This document shows positions 10,820 through 19,488 of a DNA stretch of 64,000 nucleotides, piece by piece. The notes under the pieces are model-generated. The model was not told the origin of the DNA. It ran no database searches and saw only the letters and a program-made list of their open reading frames with translations. The stretch is from Rhodobacteraceae bacterium F11138 (GTDB lineage Bacteria; Pseudomonadota; Alphaproteobacteria; Rhodobacterales; Rhodobacteraceae), in NCBI GenBank assembly GCA_016521575.1, contig JAEKDP010000002.1, positions 221,709 through 285,708 on the forward strand, read 5' to 3'. The position numbers and the translations under genes are program-made. Positions within the stretch are counted from its first letter, which is position 1, and each line of letters opens with the position of its first letter.

Positions 10820-11962
10820 TCAGGCCGTCACGTCATGGCCATAGATCCAGTCATAGCGCGGCGCCAGCCGCGCGCCGCCCAGCCGCAGCGCCGTTTGCGC
10901 CGCCCATCGCGCCGCCCCGCGCAGATGGAACTTGCGCGCATTGCCGGCCGCTGCGTTGACAACTGCCGCCGCGCGGGGGCGGCGGATCGCCTCATAACTC
11001 TGCAATCCGCCCATGCCCTGCGCCGCCAACCGATCCGCCAGCACCCATGCATCCTCCAGCGCCAGACAGGCCCCCTGGGCCATGAATGGAAGGGTCGGGT
11101 GCGCCGCATCGCCCAGCAGCACCACGCCATCACGGCTCCAGGACCGTGCGACGGGACGCAGATAGAGCGCCCAGATATGCGCCGTCTCCACCCGCCGCAA
11201 CACGTCCCCGACCGCCCCGCCAAAGGCGCCGAACCGGGTCCGCAGTTCAGCAGGATCTCCTTGCTGGCGCCAGCCCTCGGCCGTCCAATCGCCGCGTTCC
11301 TCCACGGCAACGATATTGGTCAACGCTCCACCCCGCAGCGGATAGGTCACCACATGCTGCCCCGGCCCCATGGTCAGCACTGCGCGCGACAAGGCACCCG
11401 GTTGGCCCGGCACAAGCGCGCGCCAGGCCACCTGGTGCGAGAATTGCGCCTGGCCTGCCCCGTCCACCCAGGCACGCGCGACACTGCGCCCGCCATCCGC
11501 CGCAACCACAACAGCCTGACGCCGCTGTGTGCCGTCGGCCATGGTCAAGACACAGCCCGCGCCATCCGCCCCATAGCCGGCAACCGCCTGCCCCAGCTCG
11601 ATCTCTACACCAAGCGCACGCGCGCGCTCCAGCAACAGCCCCAACAGATCCGCGCGATGAAAGTACCAGGTCGGTCCCGCCTGCGGCGCGGGCATATGCA
11701 TCACCAGGCGGCCACTCGCAAAATCCCGTATCTCGGTCCCCTGCGAGCGCGTCGCCCCCGCGGGTTCCGGGTCGACCACACCCAGCGCACGCAAAACCAC
11801 CATCCCGTTGGCGCTGATCTGCAATCCGGCACCGACCTCTGTCACCGCCTCGGCCTGTTCCAGAATCCGAACGCGCGCGCCGCGCTGCGCCAGGGCAATG
11901 GCTGCGGCCACCCCTCCGATCCCGGCACCTATCACCTGAATATCCGCGTCCATGGTCGCCAT
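10820..11962 (-). CDS. FAD-dependent aromatic-ring monooxygenase (salicylate-hydroxylase type)
   Basis: A class A flavoprotein monooxygenase using NAD(P)H and oxygen. The N-terminal VIGAGIGGVAAAIALAQRG binds the ADP part of FAD, and VVLLGDAAHPTLPFMAQGA is the second FAD motif (GD). 380 residues is standard. Sequence flavour is closest to salicylate or 3-hydroxybenzoate hydroxylases, but no aromatic pathway genes are nearby, so the substrate is open. ATG 11962 has GGGGG eight bases upstream; ATG 11953 is an alternative. It begins just past the dksA terminator. Confidence 0.85.
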   Translation of the reverse strand: MATMDADIQVIGAGIGGVAAAIALAQRGARVRILEQAEAVTEVGAGLQISANGMVVLRALGVVDPEPAGATRSQGTEIRDFASGRLVMHMPAPQAGPTWYFHRADLLGLLLERARALGVEIELGQAVAGYGADGAGCVLTMADGTQRRQAVVVAADGGRSVARAWVDGAGQAQFSHQVAWRALVPGQPGALSRAVLTMGPGQHVVTYPLRGGALTNIVAVEERGDWTAEGWRQQGDPAELRTRFGAFGGAVGDVLRRVETAHIWALYLRPVARSWSRDGVVLLGDAAHPTLPFMAQGACLALEDAWVLADRLAAQGMGGLQSYEAIRRPRAAAVVNAAAGNARKFHLRGAARWAAQTALRLGGARLAPRYDWIYGHDVTA

Positions 11963-11983
11963 CTTTGGCCCCCGTCTTTCGGA

Positions 11984-12016
11984 AACGAAAAACGCCGCGG
12001 CACATGCCACGGCGTT
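11984..12016 (-). terminator. Rho-independent terminator of dksA
   Basis: Read on the minus strand, an 11-bp stem (AACGCCGTGGC / GCCGCGGCGTT, one mismatch) with a 4-base loop is followed by TTTTTCGTTT. It lies about 35 bases after the dksA stop and separates it from the monooxygenase gene. Both stem and T-run are clear. Confidence 0.87.
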
Positions 12017-12051
12017 CTGTTGCTCAGCACATCATCCGCGGCAACCACGGC

Positions 12052-12474
12052 TCAATCGTCGCGATGCACTTTTTCCCGCCGCTCATGACGCTCCTGCGCC
12101 TCCAGGCTCATGACCGCGATGGGACGCGCGTCCAGCCGTTTGAGCGAAATCGGTTCACCGGTCACTTCGCAATAGCCGTATTCACCTTCTTCGATACGCC
12201 GCAGGGCGCTGTCGATCTTGGCGACCAGTTTGCGCTGTCGATCCCGGGTGCGCAGTTCCAGCGCCCGGTCGGTTTCTTCGCTCGCGCGATCCGCCACATC
12301 GGGAATGTTGCGCGTTCCGTCCTGAAGTCCTTCGATGGTATCGCGACTGCCGGCTTGCAGTTCGTGTTTCCAATCAATCAGCTTGCGCCGGAAATACTCA
12401 AGCTGTCGGTCATTCATAAACGGCTCATCTTCGGCCGGGCGATAATCGTCCGGAATGAAAACGTCCTGTTTCAT
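12052..12474 (-). CDS. dksA: RNA polymerase-binding transcription factor DksA, single-cysteine form
   Basis: Binds the RNA polymerase secondary channel and tunes promoters with ppGpp. The coiled coil is recognisable (NDRQLEYFRRKLIDWKHEL ... DTIEGLQDG ... DRASEETDRALELRTRDR) with the acidic tip. The zinc-finger region reads YGYCEVTGEPISL ... RPIAVMSLEAQ, so only one of the four zinc cysteines remains. Other alphaproteobacterial DksA proteins, such as the R. sphaeroides homologue, share this. The ATG at 12474 has GAGGGAG six bases upstream; a longer reading to 12528 is less likely. Confidence 0.93.
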   Translation of the reverse strand: MKQDVFIPDDYRPAEDEPFMNDRQLEYFRRKLIDWKHELQAGSRDTIEGLQDGTRNIPDVADRASEETDRALELRTRDRQRKLVAKIDSALRRIEEGEYGYCEVTGEPISLKRLDARPIAVMSLEAQERHERREKVHRDD

Positions 12475-12550
12475 GCTTGCTCCCTCGGATTGGCCAATAC
12501 TGTCTGTCAAATCAGCATCCTTAGACATCTGGCCCCCTCACTGCCGCAGC

Positions 12551-12578
12551 ATTTATCCGAGACATTTCAGATTGTCAC
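12551..12578 (-). promoter_or_regulatory. Possible dksA promoter
   Basis: On the minus strand GTGACA (12578-12573) resembles a -35 box, and an AT-rich GATAAAT (12557-12551) follows after 15-16 bases. This would give a leader of about 65 bases ahead of the chosen start. The match is partial, so this is a suggestion only. Confidence 0.3.
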
Positions 12579-12658
12579 TACACAATCCTGCCTTGCGCGG
12601 GCTAAAACGCGCCCAAGCATCCGTCCTATTGGGCCTATCAGCAAAGGGTTGTAAAAAC

Positions 12659-13498
12659 ATGAAATTTCAAGGCACCGAAGAATACGTCGCAACAGACGAT
12701 CTGAAGATCGCGGTTAACGCTGCGGTAACCTTGGAACGTCCCCTGCTGGTCAAGGGGGAGCCCGGGACCGGCAAGACCGAACTGGCACGACAGGTGGCCC
12801 GGTCGCTGGGCCTGCGGATGATCGAATGGAATGTGAAATCCACCACCCGCGCGCAGCAGGGGCTCTATGAATATGACGCCGTGTCGCGTCTGCGCGACAG
12901 CCAGCTGGGCGAGGAAAAGGTCCACGACGTCGCCAATTACATCAGGAAAGGCAAGCTGTGGCAGGCCTTTGAAGCGGATGAAAAGGTGGTGCTTCTGATC
13001 GACGAGATCGACAAGGCCGATATCGAGTTCCCCAATGACCTGCTGCAGGAATTGGACAAGATGGAATTCTTCGTCTACGAGACCGGCCAGACCGTCCGCG
13101 CGGCACAGCGCCCGATCGTCATCATCACCTCGAACAACGAAAAGGAATTGCCCGACGCCTTCCTGCGCCGCTGTTTCTTTCATTATATCCGCTTCCCGGA
13201 CGAAGCGACCATGCGCAAGATCGTCGAGGTACATCATCCGGGCATCAAAGAGGCGCTTTTGACCACGGCCCTGACCCAGTTCTATGAGCTGCGCGATCAG
13301 GCCGGGCTGAAAAAGAAACCATCGACATCCGAGGTGCTGGACTGGCTCAAACTGCTGCTGGCCGAAGACATGACCGCCGAAGATCTCAAACGGGACGGTG
13401 CCAATGCGCTGCCCAAACTGCATGGTGCGCTGCTCAAGAACGAACAGGACGTGCACCTGTTTGAACGTCTCGCGTTCCTGGCGCGCGGCAAGGGCTGA
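12659..13498 (+). CDS. MoxR-family AAA+ ATPase
   Basis: MoxR ATPases act as chaperones with VWA-domain partners. The 279-residue protein has Walker A GEPGTGKTE near residue 40, Walker B VVLLIDEIDKAD near 120, and sensor ITSNNEKELPDAFLRRC. The pore-side and C-terminal lid helices follow. Its likely partner is the VWA protein at 15722-16909, separated by three small or unrelated genes, an arrangement conserved in Rhodobacteraceae. It diverges from dksA with a shared 184-base intergenic region. Confidence 0.9.
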   Translation: MKFQGTEEYVATDDLKIAVNAAVTLERPLLVKGEPGTGKTELARQVARSLGLRMIEWNVKSTTRAQQGLYEYDAVSRLRDSQLGEEKVHDVANYIRKGKLWQAFEADEKVVLLIDEIDKADIEFPNDLLQELDKMEFFVYETGQTVRAAQRPIVIITSNNEKELPDAFLRRCFFHYIRFPDEATMRKIVEVHHPGIKEALLTTALTQFYELRDQAGLKKKPSTSEVLDWLKLLLAEDMTAEDLKRDGANALPKLHGALLKNEQDVHLFERLAFLARGKG

Positions 13499-13504
13499 CA
13501 GACC

Positions 13505-13540
13505 CGCCCGGCGCGGCCTTATTGCGGCGCGCGCCGGGCG
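13505..13540. terminator. Strong GC hairpin downstream of moxR
   Basis: CGCCCGGCGCG (13505-13515) and CGCGCCGGGCG (13530-13540) form a perfect 11-bp stem around a 14-base loop. It begins 7 bases after the moxR stop. No T-run follows, so it may be a Rho-aided terminator or an RNA-stabilising hairpin. Confidence 0.55.
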
Positions 13541-13643
13541 TAACCGGAGGAATTGCAACCCCCGGTTGCGAAACGCCTATTCTATTGCGATTGAACCGAA
13601 TTTTGGCTTGAGCCGCCTTGCACCGTCTGACACCGTGGGTCCC

Positions 13644-14099
13644 ATGACCGATATGTCCACCTGCACCATCCGCGCCCTGCGCGCCGAGGACCGTCCGCAA
13701 TGGGCGGAGTTGTGGACCGGGTATCTGGATTTTTATGGCTCGAGTGTCGCGCCCGAAATCTATGACAGCAGCTTTGCGCGCCTGCTGGGCGACGATCCGC
13801 GCGATTTCAGCGGGCTGGTGGCGGAACAGGATGGCCGGTTGACGGGGCTGACCCACTATTTGTTTCACCGCCACGGCTGGAAAATCGAAGATGTGTGCTA
13901 TCTGCAGGACCTCTATGTCTGCCCGGACAGTCGGGGCACGGGCGTCGGCCGCGCGCTGATACAGGGGGTCTATGACGTGGCGGACGCCCATGGTGCGGGT
14001 TCCGTATATTGGCTGACACAGGATTTTAACGAATCCGCGCGCAGATTGTATGACCGCATCGCCACTGTAACGCCTTTCATCAAATACCAGCGCCCATGA
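13644..14099 (+). CDS. GNAT-family N-acetyltransferase
   Basis: Transfers acetyl from acetyl-CoA to an unknown amine. The 151-residue protein has the GNAT core LQDLYVCPDSRGTGVGRAL (motif A with R-G-T-G-V-G for the CoA pyrophosphate) and WLTQDFNESARRLYD (motif B). The ATG at 13644 or 13653 both work. Its stop overlaps the next start by four bases (ATGA), so it is coupled to the DUF2927 lipoprotein gene. Confidence 0.86.
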   Translation: MTDMSTCTIRALRAEDRPQWAELWTGYLDFYGSSVAPEIYDSSFARLLGDDPRDFSGLVAEQDGRLTGLTHYLFHRHGWKIEDVCYLQDLYVCPDSRGTGVGRALIQGVYDVADAHGAGSVYWLTQDFNESARRLYDRIATVTPFIKYQRP

Positions 14100-15469
14100 T
14101 CCGAACCGCCCTGTTCCTGATAACCCTGACACTGGCGGGATGCGCCACACCGCCGCCGCCGGACACGCCCAGCCGGGCCCGGATCGCGTCTTCGTCGTTG
14201 CCGCCCGCGCGGGGATTCGCCAAGGCGCACCCGACCGCGCCAGTCCAGTCCAACGCAAATATCGCCGCCGATTTCCTGGAATTGCATTTCGCGCTGGAAA
14301 GCGGGCGCGCCCTGCCCGTTTTCACCCGGTTTGAAACACCGATCCTTGTGCGTGTGGTTGGTCAGGCTCCGATCAGCCTGCAATCCGATCTGCATCACCT
14401 GCTCAGCCGTCTGCGCCGCGAAGCCGGAATCGAGATCCAGCAAACAGCGGGCGCCAACACCAACGCAAACATCACCATTCAGGCCGTCAGCCGGGCCGAG
14501 ATTCGACGCGCCTTGCCGCAAGCCGCCTGTTTCGTGGTGCCCAATGTCACCAGCCTGGACGATTTCCGCCGCAAACGGCGCAGTTCCGCAACCAACTGGT
14601 CGTTGCTGACCACGCGGCACCAGCTGGCGATCTTCCTGCCCTATGATTCCAGCCCGCAGGAAATTCGTGACTGCCTGCACGAAGAGCTGGCCCAGGCCAT
14701 CGGCCCGTTGAACGATCTGTATCGCCTGCCGGATTCGGTCTTCAACGATGACAATGTGCACACGGTGCTGACCGGATTTGACATGCTGATCCTGCGCGCC
14801 ACCTACGCCCCCGAACTGTACAGCGGCATGACCAAAGCCGAAGTTGCGACCGAGCTGCCCGATATTCTGTCACGCCTCAATCCACGGGGCGACAGCCTGC
14901 CGGTCCGCGCGGTGTCCGCCACGCCGCGTGACTGGATCGAGTCCGTACAGACCGCGCTTGGGCCCGGTTCGGACCCGACCAAACGCCGCAATGCCGCGCG
15001 CGCCGCCGCCGTGACTGCGCAAAACCTGGGCTGGCAGGATCATCGCCGCGCTTTTGGCTATTACATGCTGGGCCGGATGACCCAGATCAACGATCCCGCG
15101 CTGGCGCAGGATTATTACAACAGCGCGCTGAGCTATCTGCGCAAGACTCCCGGCACCGAACTGCACCAAGCCTATATCGCAACCCAGACCGCCGCCTATG
15201 CCATTGCACTGGGCAACGGGGCGGCGGCGCTGCAACAGATCGAACCCTACCTGGGGGTTGCCGAACGCTCTGAGAATGCCGCCCTGCTGGCCACGCTGAT
15301 GCTGCTCAAGGCAGAGGCGCTGGAGCAGACCGGCCAACCCGACATGGCACGCACCGTCAGGCTGGACAGTCTGGGATGGGCGCGCTACGGCTTTGGCACA
15401 GATTGGGCCGTGCGGGCCAAGATGCAGGAAATCGCCGCATTGAATCCGCAGCCCGGCAGCAGAGGCTAG
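14096..15469 (+). CDS. DUF2927-type lipoprotein
   Basis: A 457-residue protein. Residues 1-16 form a lipoprotein signal ending in LAGC, so Cys16 should be lipidated. The middle (residues about 50-250) resembles the DUF2927 domain with FVVPNVTSLDDFRRKR and CLHEELAQAIGPLNDLYRLPDSVFNDDN. The latter recalls a metalloprotease-like HEE motif, but no second ligand set is evident. The C-terminal 120 residues are helical and TPR-like. Function unknown; it probably faces the periplasm. Confidence 0.8.
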   Translation: MIRTALFLITLTLAGCATPPPPDTPSRARIASSSLPPARGFAKAHPTAPVQSNANIAADFLELHFALESGRALPVFTRFETPILVRVVGQAPISLQSDLHHLLSRLRREAGIEIQQTAGANTNANITIQAVSRAEIRRALPQAACFVVPNVTSLDDFRRKRRSSATNWSLLTTRHQLAIFLPYDSSPQEIRDCLHEELAQAIGPLNDLYRLPDSVFNDDNVHTVLTGFDMLILRATYAPELYSGMTKAEVATELPDILSRLNPRGDSLPVRAVSATPRDWIESVQTALGPGSDPTKRRNAARAAAVTAQNLGWQDHRRAFGYYMLGRMTQINDPALAQDYYNSALSYLRKTPGTELHQAYIATQTAAYAIALGNGAAALQQIEPYLGVAERSENAALLATLMLLKAEALEQTGQPDMARTVRLDSLGWARYGFGTDWAVRAKMQEIAALNPQPGSRG

Positions 15470-15549
15470 AACCGGGCGACCGGTGACCGCCAGGGACAGA
15501 CCGGGCCGCCACAGTTTACGGGTCGCGGCCCCAGAAGACGGGTGCACAC

Positions 15550-15717
15550 ATGATTGTGATCGCGGGTATCGTGTCGGGGGCCATCATCGGCGCCCTGATC
15601 GCCAAACGGCGCGGCGGCAAACCTGCCGATCTGGCACAACATGCAGCGGCGGCAGCAATGGCCTTTGGCGTCGTGGCAATGATCGCGACCGTGCTGATTG
15701 ACAGGTTGGCGGGCTAG
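15550..15717 (+). CDS. Small membrane protein, 55 residues
   Basis: MIVIAGIVSGAIIGALIAKRR begins the protein and FGVVAMIATVLIDRL closes it: two short membrane spans around a basic loop. Similar small proteins sit beside the VWA gene in other Rhodobacteraceae and are often labelled apolipoprotein acyltransferase, which their size makes impossible. The stop lies 4 bases before the VWA gene start, so the two are co-transcribed. No function can be assigned. Confidence 0.75.
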   Translation: MIVIAGIVSGAIIGALIAKRRGGKPADLAQHAAAAAMAFGVVAMIATVLIDRLAG

Positions 15718-15721
15718 ATCC

Positions 15722-16909
15722 ATGTTCCTGCCCTTTTTCGAAAATCTGCGCAAAGCCGGAATTCCGGTTTCCCTGCGGGAGTATCTCGGTTTTCTCGAAG
15801 GCATGAAAGCCGGGCTGGCGACCTACGATGTCGAAGCGTTCTACTATCTGGCGCGGGTGTCGATGGTGAAGGACGAACGCAACATCGACAAGTTCGATCG
15901 CGCCTTTGCCGCCAGCTTCAAGGGGTTGGAAGAGATCAGTTTCCAGCAGGTGGTCGATGCGGTCGACATCCCCGGCGACTGGCTGCGCAAGATGGCTGAA
16001 AAACACCTGTCAGACGAGGAAATGGCCGAAATCGAGTCCCTTGGCGGGTTCGAGAAACTGATGGAGACCCTGCAAGAGCGGCTGAAAGAGCAGGAAGGCC
16101 GCCATCAGGGGGGCAACAAATGGATAGGCACAGCCGGCACCAGCCCCTTCGGAGCCTATGGCTACAACCCCGAAGGCGTGCGTATCGGCCAAAAGGAAAG
16201 CCGGCACCAGCGCGCCGTCAAGGTCTGGGACAAGCGCGAATTCAAGAACCTGGACGACACGGTGGAACTGGGCACGCGCAACATCAAGGTCGCCCTGAAA
16301 CGCCTGCGGCACTGGGCGCGCGAAGGCGCAAACGAAGAACTGGATCTGGACGGCACCATCCGCGCCACTGCGGAACATGGCTATCTGGATGTGAAGACCC
16401 GTCCCGAACGACACAATGCGGTCAAGGTCGTGCTGTTTCTGGATGTCGGCGGCAGTATGGACCCCCACGTCAAGGTGGTGGAAGAACTGTTCTCGGCGGC
16501 GCGCAGCGAATTCAAGCATCTGGAACATTACTATTTCCACAACTGTCTTTATGAAGGCGTATGGCGCGACAATCGCCGCCGCTGGGATGCGCAGATCCCG
16601 ACCCATGAGGTGCTGCGCACCTATGGATCGGACTACAAGTGCATCTTTGTCGGCGACGCCAGCATGTCACCCTATGAAATCGCCTATCCCGGCGGCGCAA
16701 ACGAACACTGGAATCCCGAGGCCGGCAGCGTCTGGCTGGAACGCGCCCGCACCCAATGGTCCAGCAATCTGTGGATCAACCCCGTGCCCGAGAAATACTG
16801 GGACTACACTCATTCGATCAGGATGATCCAGGAGATTTTCGGCCCCGAAGCCATGGTGCCGATGACGCTTGAAGGGCTCAGCCGGGGCATGAAACTGTTG
16901 ACCCATTAG
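15722..16909 (+). CDS. VWA-domain (CoxE-like) protein, MoxR partner
   Basis: 395 residues. The N-terminal helical part (MFLPFFENLRKAGIPVSLREYLGF) matches the CoxE/YehP-like family. The VWA domain starts near residue 235 with VVLFLDVGGSMD. The MIDAS motif is therefore D-V-G-G-S instead of the usual D-x-S-x-S, weakening one metal ligand position. The C-terminal part (FVGDASMSPYEI) is typical of this subfamily. The partner is most likely the MoxR ATPase at 12659. The substrate handled by the pair is unknown. Confidence 0.87.
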   Translation: MFLPFFENLRKAGIPVSLREYLGFLEGMKAGLATYDVEAFYYLARVSMVKDERNIDKFDRAFAASFKGLEEISFQQVVDAVDIPGDWLRKMAEKHLSDEEMAEIESLGGFEKLMETLQERLKEQEGRHQGGNKWIGTAGTSPFGAYGYNPEGVRIGQKESRHQRAVKVWDKREFKNLDDTVELGTRNIKVALKRLRHWAREGANEELDLDGTIRATAEHGYLDVKTRPERHNAVKVVLFLDVGGSMDPHVKVVEELFSAARSEFKHLEHYYFHNCLYEGVWRDNRRRWDAQIPTHEVLRTYGSDYKCIFVGDASMSPYEIAYPGGANEHWNPEAGSVWLERARTQWSSNLWINPVPEKYWDYTHSIRMIQEIFGPEAMVPMTLEGLSRGMKLLTH

Positions 16910-17000
16910 GCCGCCCGCATCTGCGGTTGGGACATATTCGCCAAAACCTGCCAAGCACCACGCGATTGACCCCGCGCGCCATCGGCCCCATATCTAACCG

Positions 17001-17687
17001 ATGCTCAAGTTCACGCCCATTCTGCTGGCGATCCTCTATGCGCTGGCCATGTACCGTTTCTCGATCTGGCGCACCGGCAAGGAACTGGACGCCAAGTCGA
17101 CCGAACTGGCCGATCCCATTCTCAAACGCATGACGGACCGGTTGGCGGCGGCGCTCGATCTGGCCCGGATCCCGGTCTATATCTATGAAATCGATCCGGT
17201 AAACGGGCTGGCCGCACCGGATGGGCGCATTTTCATAACACGCGGATTTTACAGAAAATTCCGCAACGGAGATGTCACCGCCGAAGAGATGACCAGCGTC
17301 ATCGCCCATGAACTGGGGCATGTCGCCCTGGGCCATGCGCGCCGTCGTATGATCGACTTTTCCGGACAGAACGCCTTGCGCACTGCGCTGATCATGGTGC
17401 TTGGCCGATTCGTTCCCTTCGTCGGTGTCTGGATCGCCAACATGCTGACAGCGATGCTGGCCAGCAAGCTGTCGCGTTCTGATGAATATGAGGCGGACGC
17501 CTATGCGGCGGCGCTGCTGACCAAAGCCGGCATCGGCGTCGCCCCGCAAAAATCCCTGTTTCACAAGCTGGACGCCCTGACCGAGCAACGCGCCGGAATG
17601 GCCCCTGCCTGGTTGCTCAGCCATCCGGAAACCGGCGAACGGATCAAGGCATTGGAAAACCTGGAAGCGCGCTGGGCACAGGCTTAA
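17001..17687 (+). CDS. M48-family zinc metalloprotease, membrane-anchored
   Basis: 228 residues. An N-terminal span (residues 1-20) anchors the protein. The zinc site is HELGH at 103-107 with the third ligand Glu164 in DEYEADAYA. A second hydrophobic stretch at 128-152 lies between them. This is the layout of HtpX/Ste24-like peptidases, here in a short form that probably acts in membrane protein quality control. It is convergent with the PIN gene, only 7 bases apart. Confidence 0.88.
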   Translation: MLKFTPILLAILYALAMYRFSIWRTGKELDAKSTELADPILKRMTDRLAAALDLARIPVYIYEIDPVNGLAAPDGRIFITRGFYRKFRNGDVTAEEMTSVIAHELGHVALGHARRRMIDFSGQNALRTALIMVLGRFVPFVGVWIANMLTAMLASKLSRSDEYEADAYAAALLTKAGIGVAPQKSLFHKLDALTEQRAGMAPAWLLSHPETGERIKALENLEARWAQA

Positions 17688-17694
17688 ACCCAGA

Positions 17695-18237
17695 CTAACG
17701 GCCCAACGCCTTGGCCAGACGCGGCAGACGCGCCTTTTTGAGCAATGCGCGCATTTCCCACTGACCACCTGACAGGGAATTGGCCTGCGCCAGAACCCGC
17801 TCGGCGGCGTCGGCGATGCTGTCCGGGGAGGCCTGCCACAATCTGTGCAGATAACCATCGGGATCAAGCCGCTCAAGCCCTTCCTCGGACAGTGTACGGC
17901 GCGGAAAATCCTTTGCGTTCAGGGTTATGATCGCATCGGCCGACCCGCGAACCGCCACCGCCAGAACATGCTGATCCGCCGGATCCGGCAACCATAACCG
18001 CGCTTCCAGCCCCGGGGCGGGCGGCAATTCGGCATCCGGCCAGTTCGCGCGCAAAAGCGCAATTTCCGAGCGCGCCTGTGCTTCGCCCGTGGGGCCCAGC
18101 TTGATCGCCGCACGGGCCCATTCCTCAAGAATCCGGGCGGACCAGAAGGGTGTGAAATGCCCGGCCTTCGCGGCGCCCAGAACCATTTCACGCATCACTG
18201 TCGGATACAGAACGCAGGTATCGATGACGATTTTCAC
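17695..18237 (-). CDS. PIN-domain protein, RSP_2648 family
   Basis: 180 residues. The start MKIVIDTCVLYP supplies the first metal Asp (D6); further acidic positions are seen in EEWARAA, DPADQHVLAVA and ITLNAKDFP, the order expected for a PIN ribonuclease. No antitoxin gene is next to it. Instead its ATG overlaps the stop of the RNA methyltransferase gene by 4 bases. That coupling suggests an RNA-processing role more than a toxin-antitoxin pair. Confidence 0.85.
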   Translation of the reverse strand: MKIVIDTCVLYPTVMREMVLGAAKAGHFTPFWSARILEEWARAAIKLGPTGEAQARSEIALLRANWPDAELPPAPGLEARLWLPDPADQHVLAVAVRGSADAIITLNAKDFPRRTLSEEGLERLDPDGYLHRLWQASPDSIADAAERVLAQANSLSGGQWEMRALLKKARLPRLAKALGR

Positions 18238-19433
18238 AGCCGGTAGAACAGCGCTTTGAGATAGCCGCTTTCGGCCAATTGCGGCAATTGCGGATGATCC
18301 GGCCCGGCAAATCCCGTGTGCAACAGCTGCGCGCTGCGACCGGCCCGCCCGATGCCACGATTACAGGCCGCACGGAACCGGGCCAGATCGGCCGCATGGG
18401 AACACGAACACAACCCCAGGTATCCGCCCGGGGCCACCAGCGGCGCAGCCAAACGGGCCACGCGCTCATAGGCCCGCAGGCCCGCGTCCAGTGCTGATTT
18501 GGACGGCGCAAAGGCCGGTGGATCACAGATCACCACATCGAATTCGGCACCTTCGGCCTGCAAGGCGCTCAGCACCTCGAACGCATCGCCCTGCCGGGTC
18601 GCGAACCGATCCTGATGACCGTCCGCCCCGGCCCCCTGCACGGCCAGCGCCAGCGCCGGGGCCGACCCATCGACCGCCAGCGCAGAGCTGGCACCACCTG
18701 CCAGGCCCGCCAGGGCAAAGCCGCCGACATGGGAAAACACGTCCAGAACCCGCGCATCGCCGCACAATCGTGCCGCAAACGCGTGGTTGGGGCGCTGGTC
18801 ATAGAACAGGCCGGTCTTCTGCCCCCCGGTCAGATCCGCCAGATAAGTCGCGCCGTTCATCGGAACCCGCACGGGATCGGCGGGCGCGGCCCCATGCAGA
18901 ACACCGGACACATCGTCCAGCCCTTCCAGTGCGCGCGCCCGGCCCCCCGCGTTCTTCAGCACATGAGACACGCCCGTGATCTCGATCAGGGCCGCCGTGA
19001 GTTCGCGCAGCAAAGTCTCGGCCCAGGCAGCATTGGGCTGCACCACGCAAATCTCGCCGAAACGGTCGATCACGATGCCGGGCAAGCCGTCGGCCTCGGC
19101 ATGAATCAGGCGATAGAAGGGATCACCAAACAGTCGTGTGCGCATCTGCTGCGCCCGCGCGATCCGTCGGGCGAACCATGCTTGATTCACCACCGCGTCC
19201 GCCTCCCGATCCAGCATGCGGCAGATGATTTTCGAGCCCGGATTGACGGTGACCAGCCCCAGCGGTTCCCGGTTTGCATCTTCGAGCACCGCCAGCGCCC
19301 CCGGCTGCATCGCCCTGGTACGCCGGTCGGTCACCAGATCCGAAGCATAGACCCACGGAAACCCGTGGCGCACGCCGCGTGCGTCGGCCTTGGGCTTCAG
19401 GCGAACTCGGGGGCGATCTGGGGTATCTGTCAT
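18234..19433 (-). CDS. Class I SAM-dependent RNA methyltransferase, RSP_2647 (RlmI-like) family
   Basis: 399 residues. The N-terminal PUA-like region (RHGFPWVYASDL) is followed by an RlmI-type central domain (DGLPGIVIDRFG, TGGQKTGLFYDQR) and a Rossmann methyltransferase with VLDVFSHVGGFAL (SAM site), CDPPAFAPSK (catalytic loop) and CSCSHA. This matches 5-methylcytosine rRNA methyltransferases such as RlmI; the exact target base is inference. It is translationally coupled to the PIN gene downstream. Confidence 0.9.
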   Translation of the reverse strand: MTDTPDRPRVRLKPKADARGVRHGFPWVYASDLVTDRRTRAMQPGALAVLEDANREPLGLVTVNPGSKIICRMLDREADAVVNQAWFARRIARAQQMRTRLFGDPFYRLIHAEADGLPGIVIDRFGEICVVQPNAAWAETLLRELTAALIEITGVSHVLKNAGGRARALEGLDDVSGVLHGAAPADPVRVPMNGATYLADLTGGQKTGLFYDQRPNHAFAARLCGDARVLDVFSHVGGFALAGLAGGASSALAVDGSAPALALAVQGAGADGHQDRFATRQGDAFEVLSALQAEGAEFDVVICDPPAFAPSKSALDAGLRAYERVARLAAPLVAPGGYLGLCSCSHAADLARFRAACNRGIGRAGRSAQLLHTGFAGPDHPQLPQLAESGYLKALFYRL

Positions 19434-19488
19434 TGCGCTGTCTTAGCGCCATCCGGAACGGGGTGAAAGATCAGAAAACCACAGCGGA

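Noticed and set aside
17695..18237. Toxin of a toxin-antitoxin pair
   Set aside because: No small antitoxin gene is adjacent on either side; the gene is coupled to an RNA methyltransferase.
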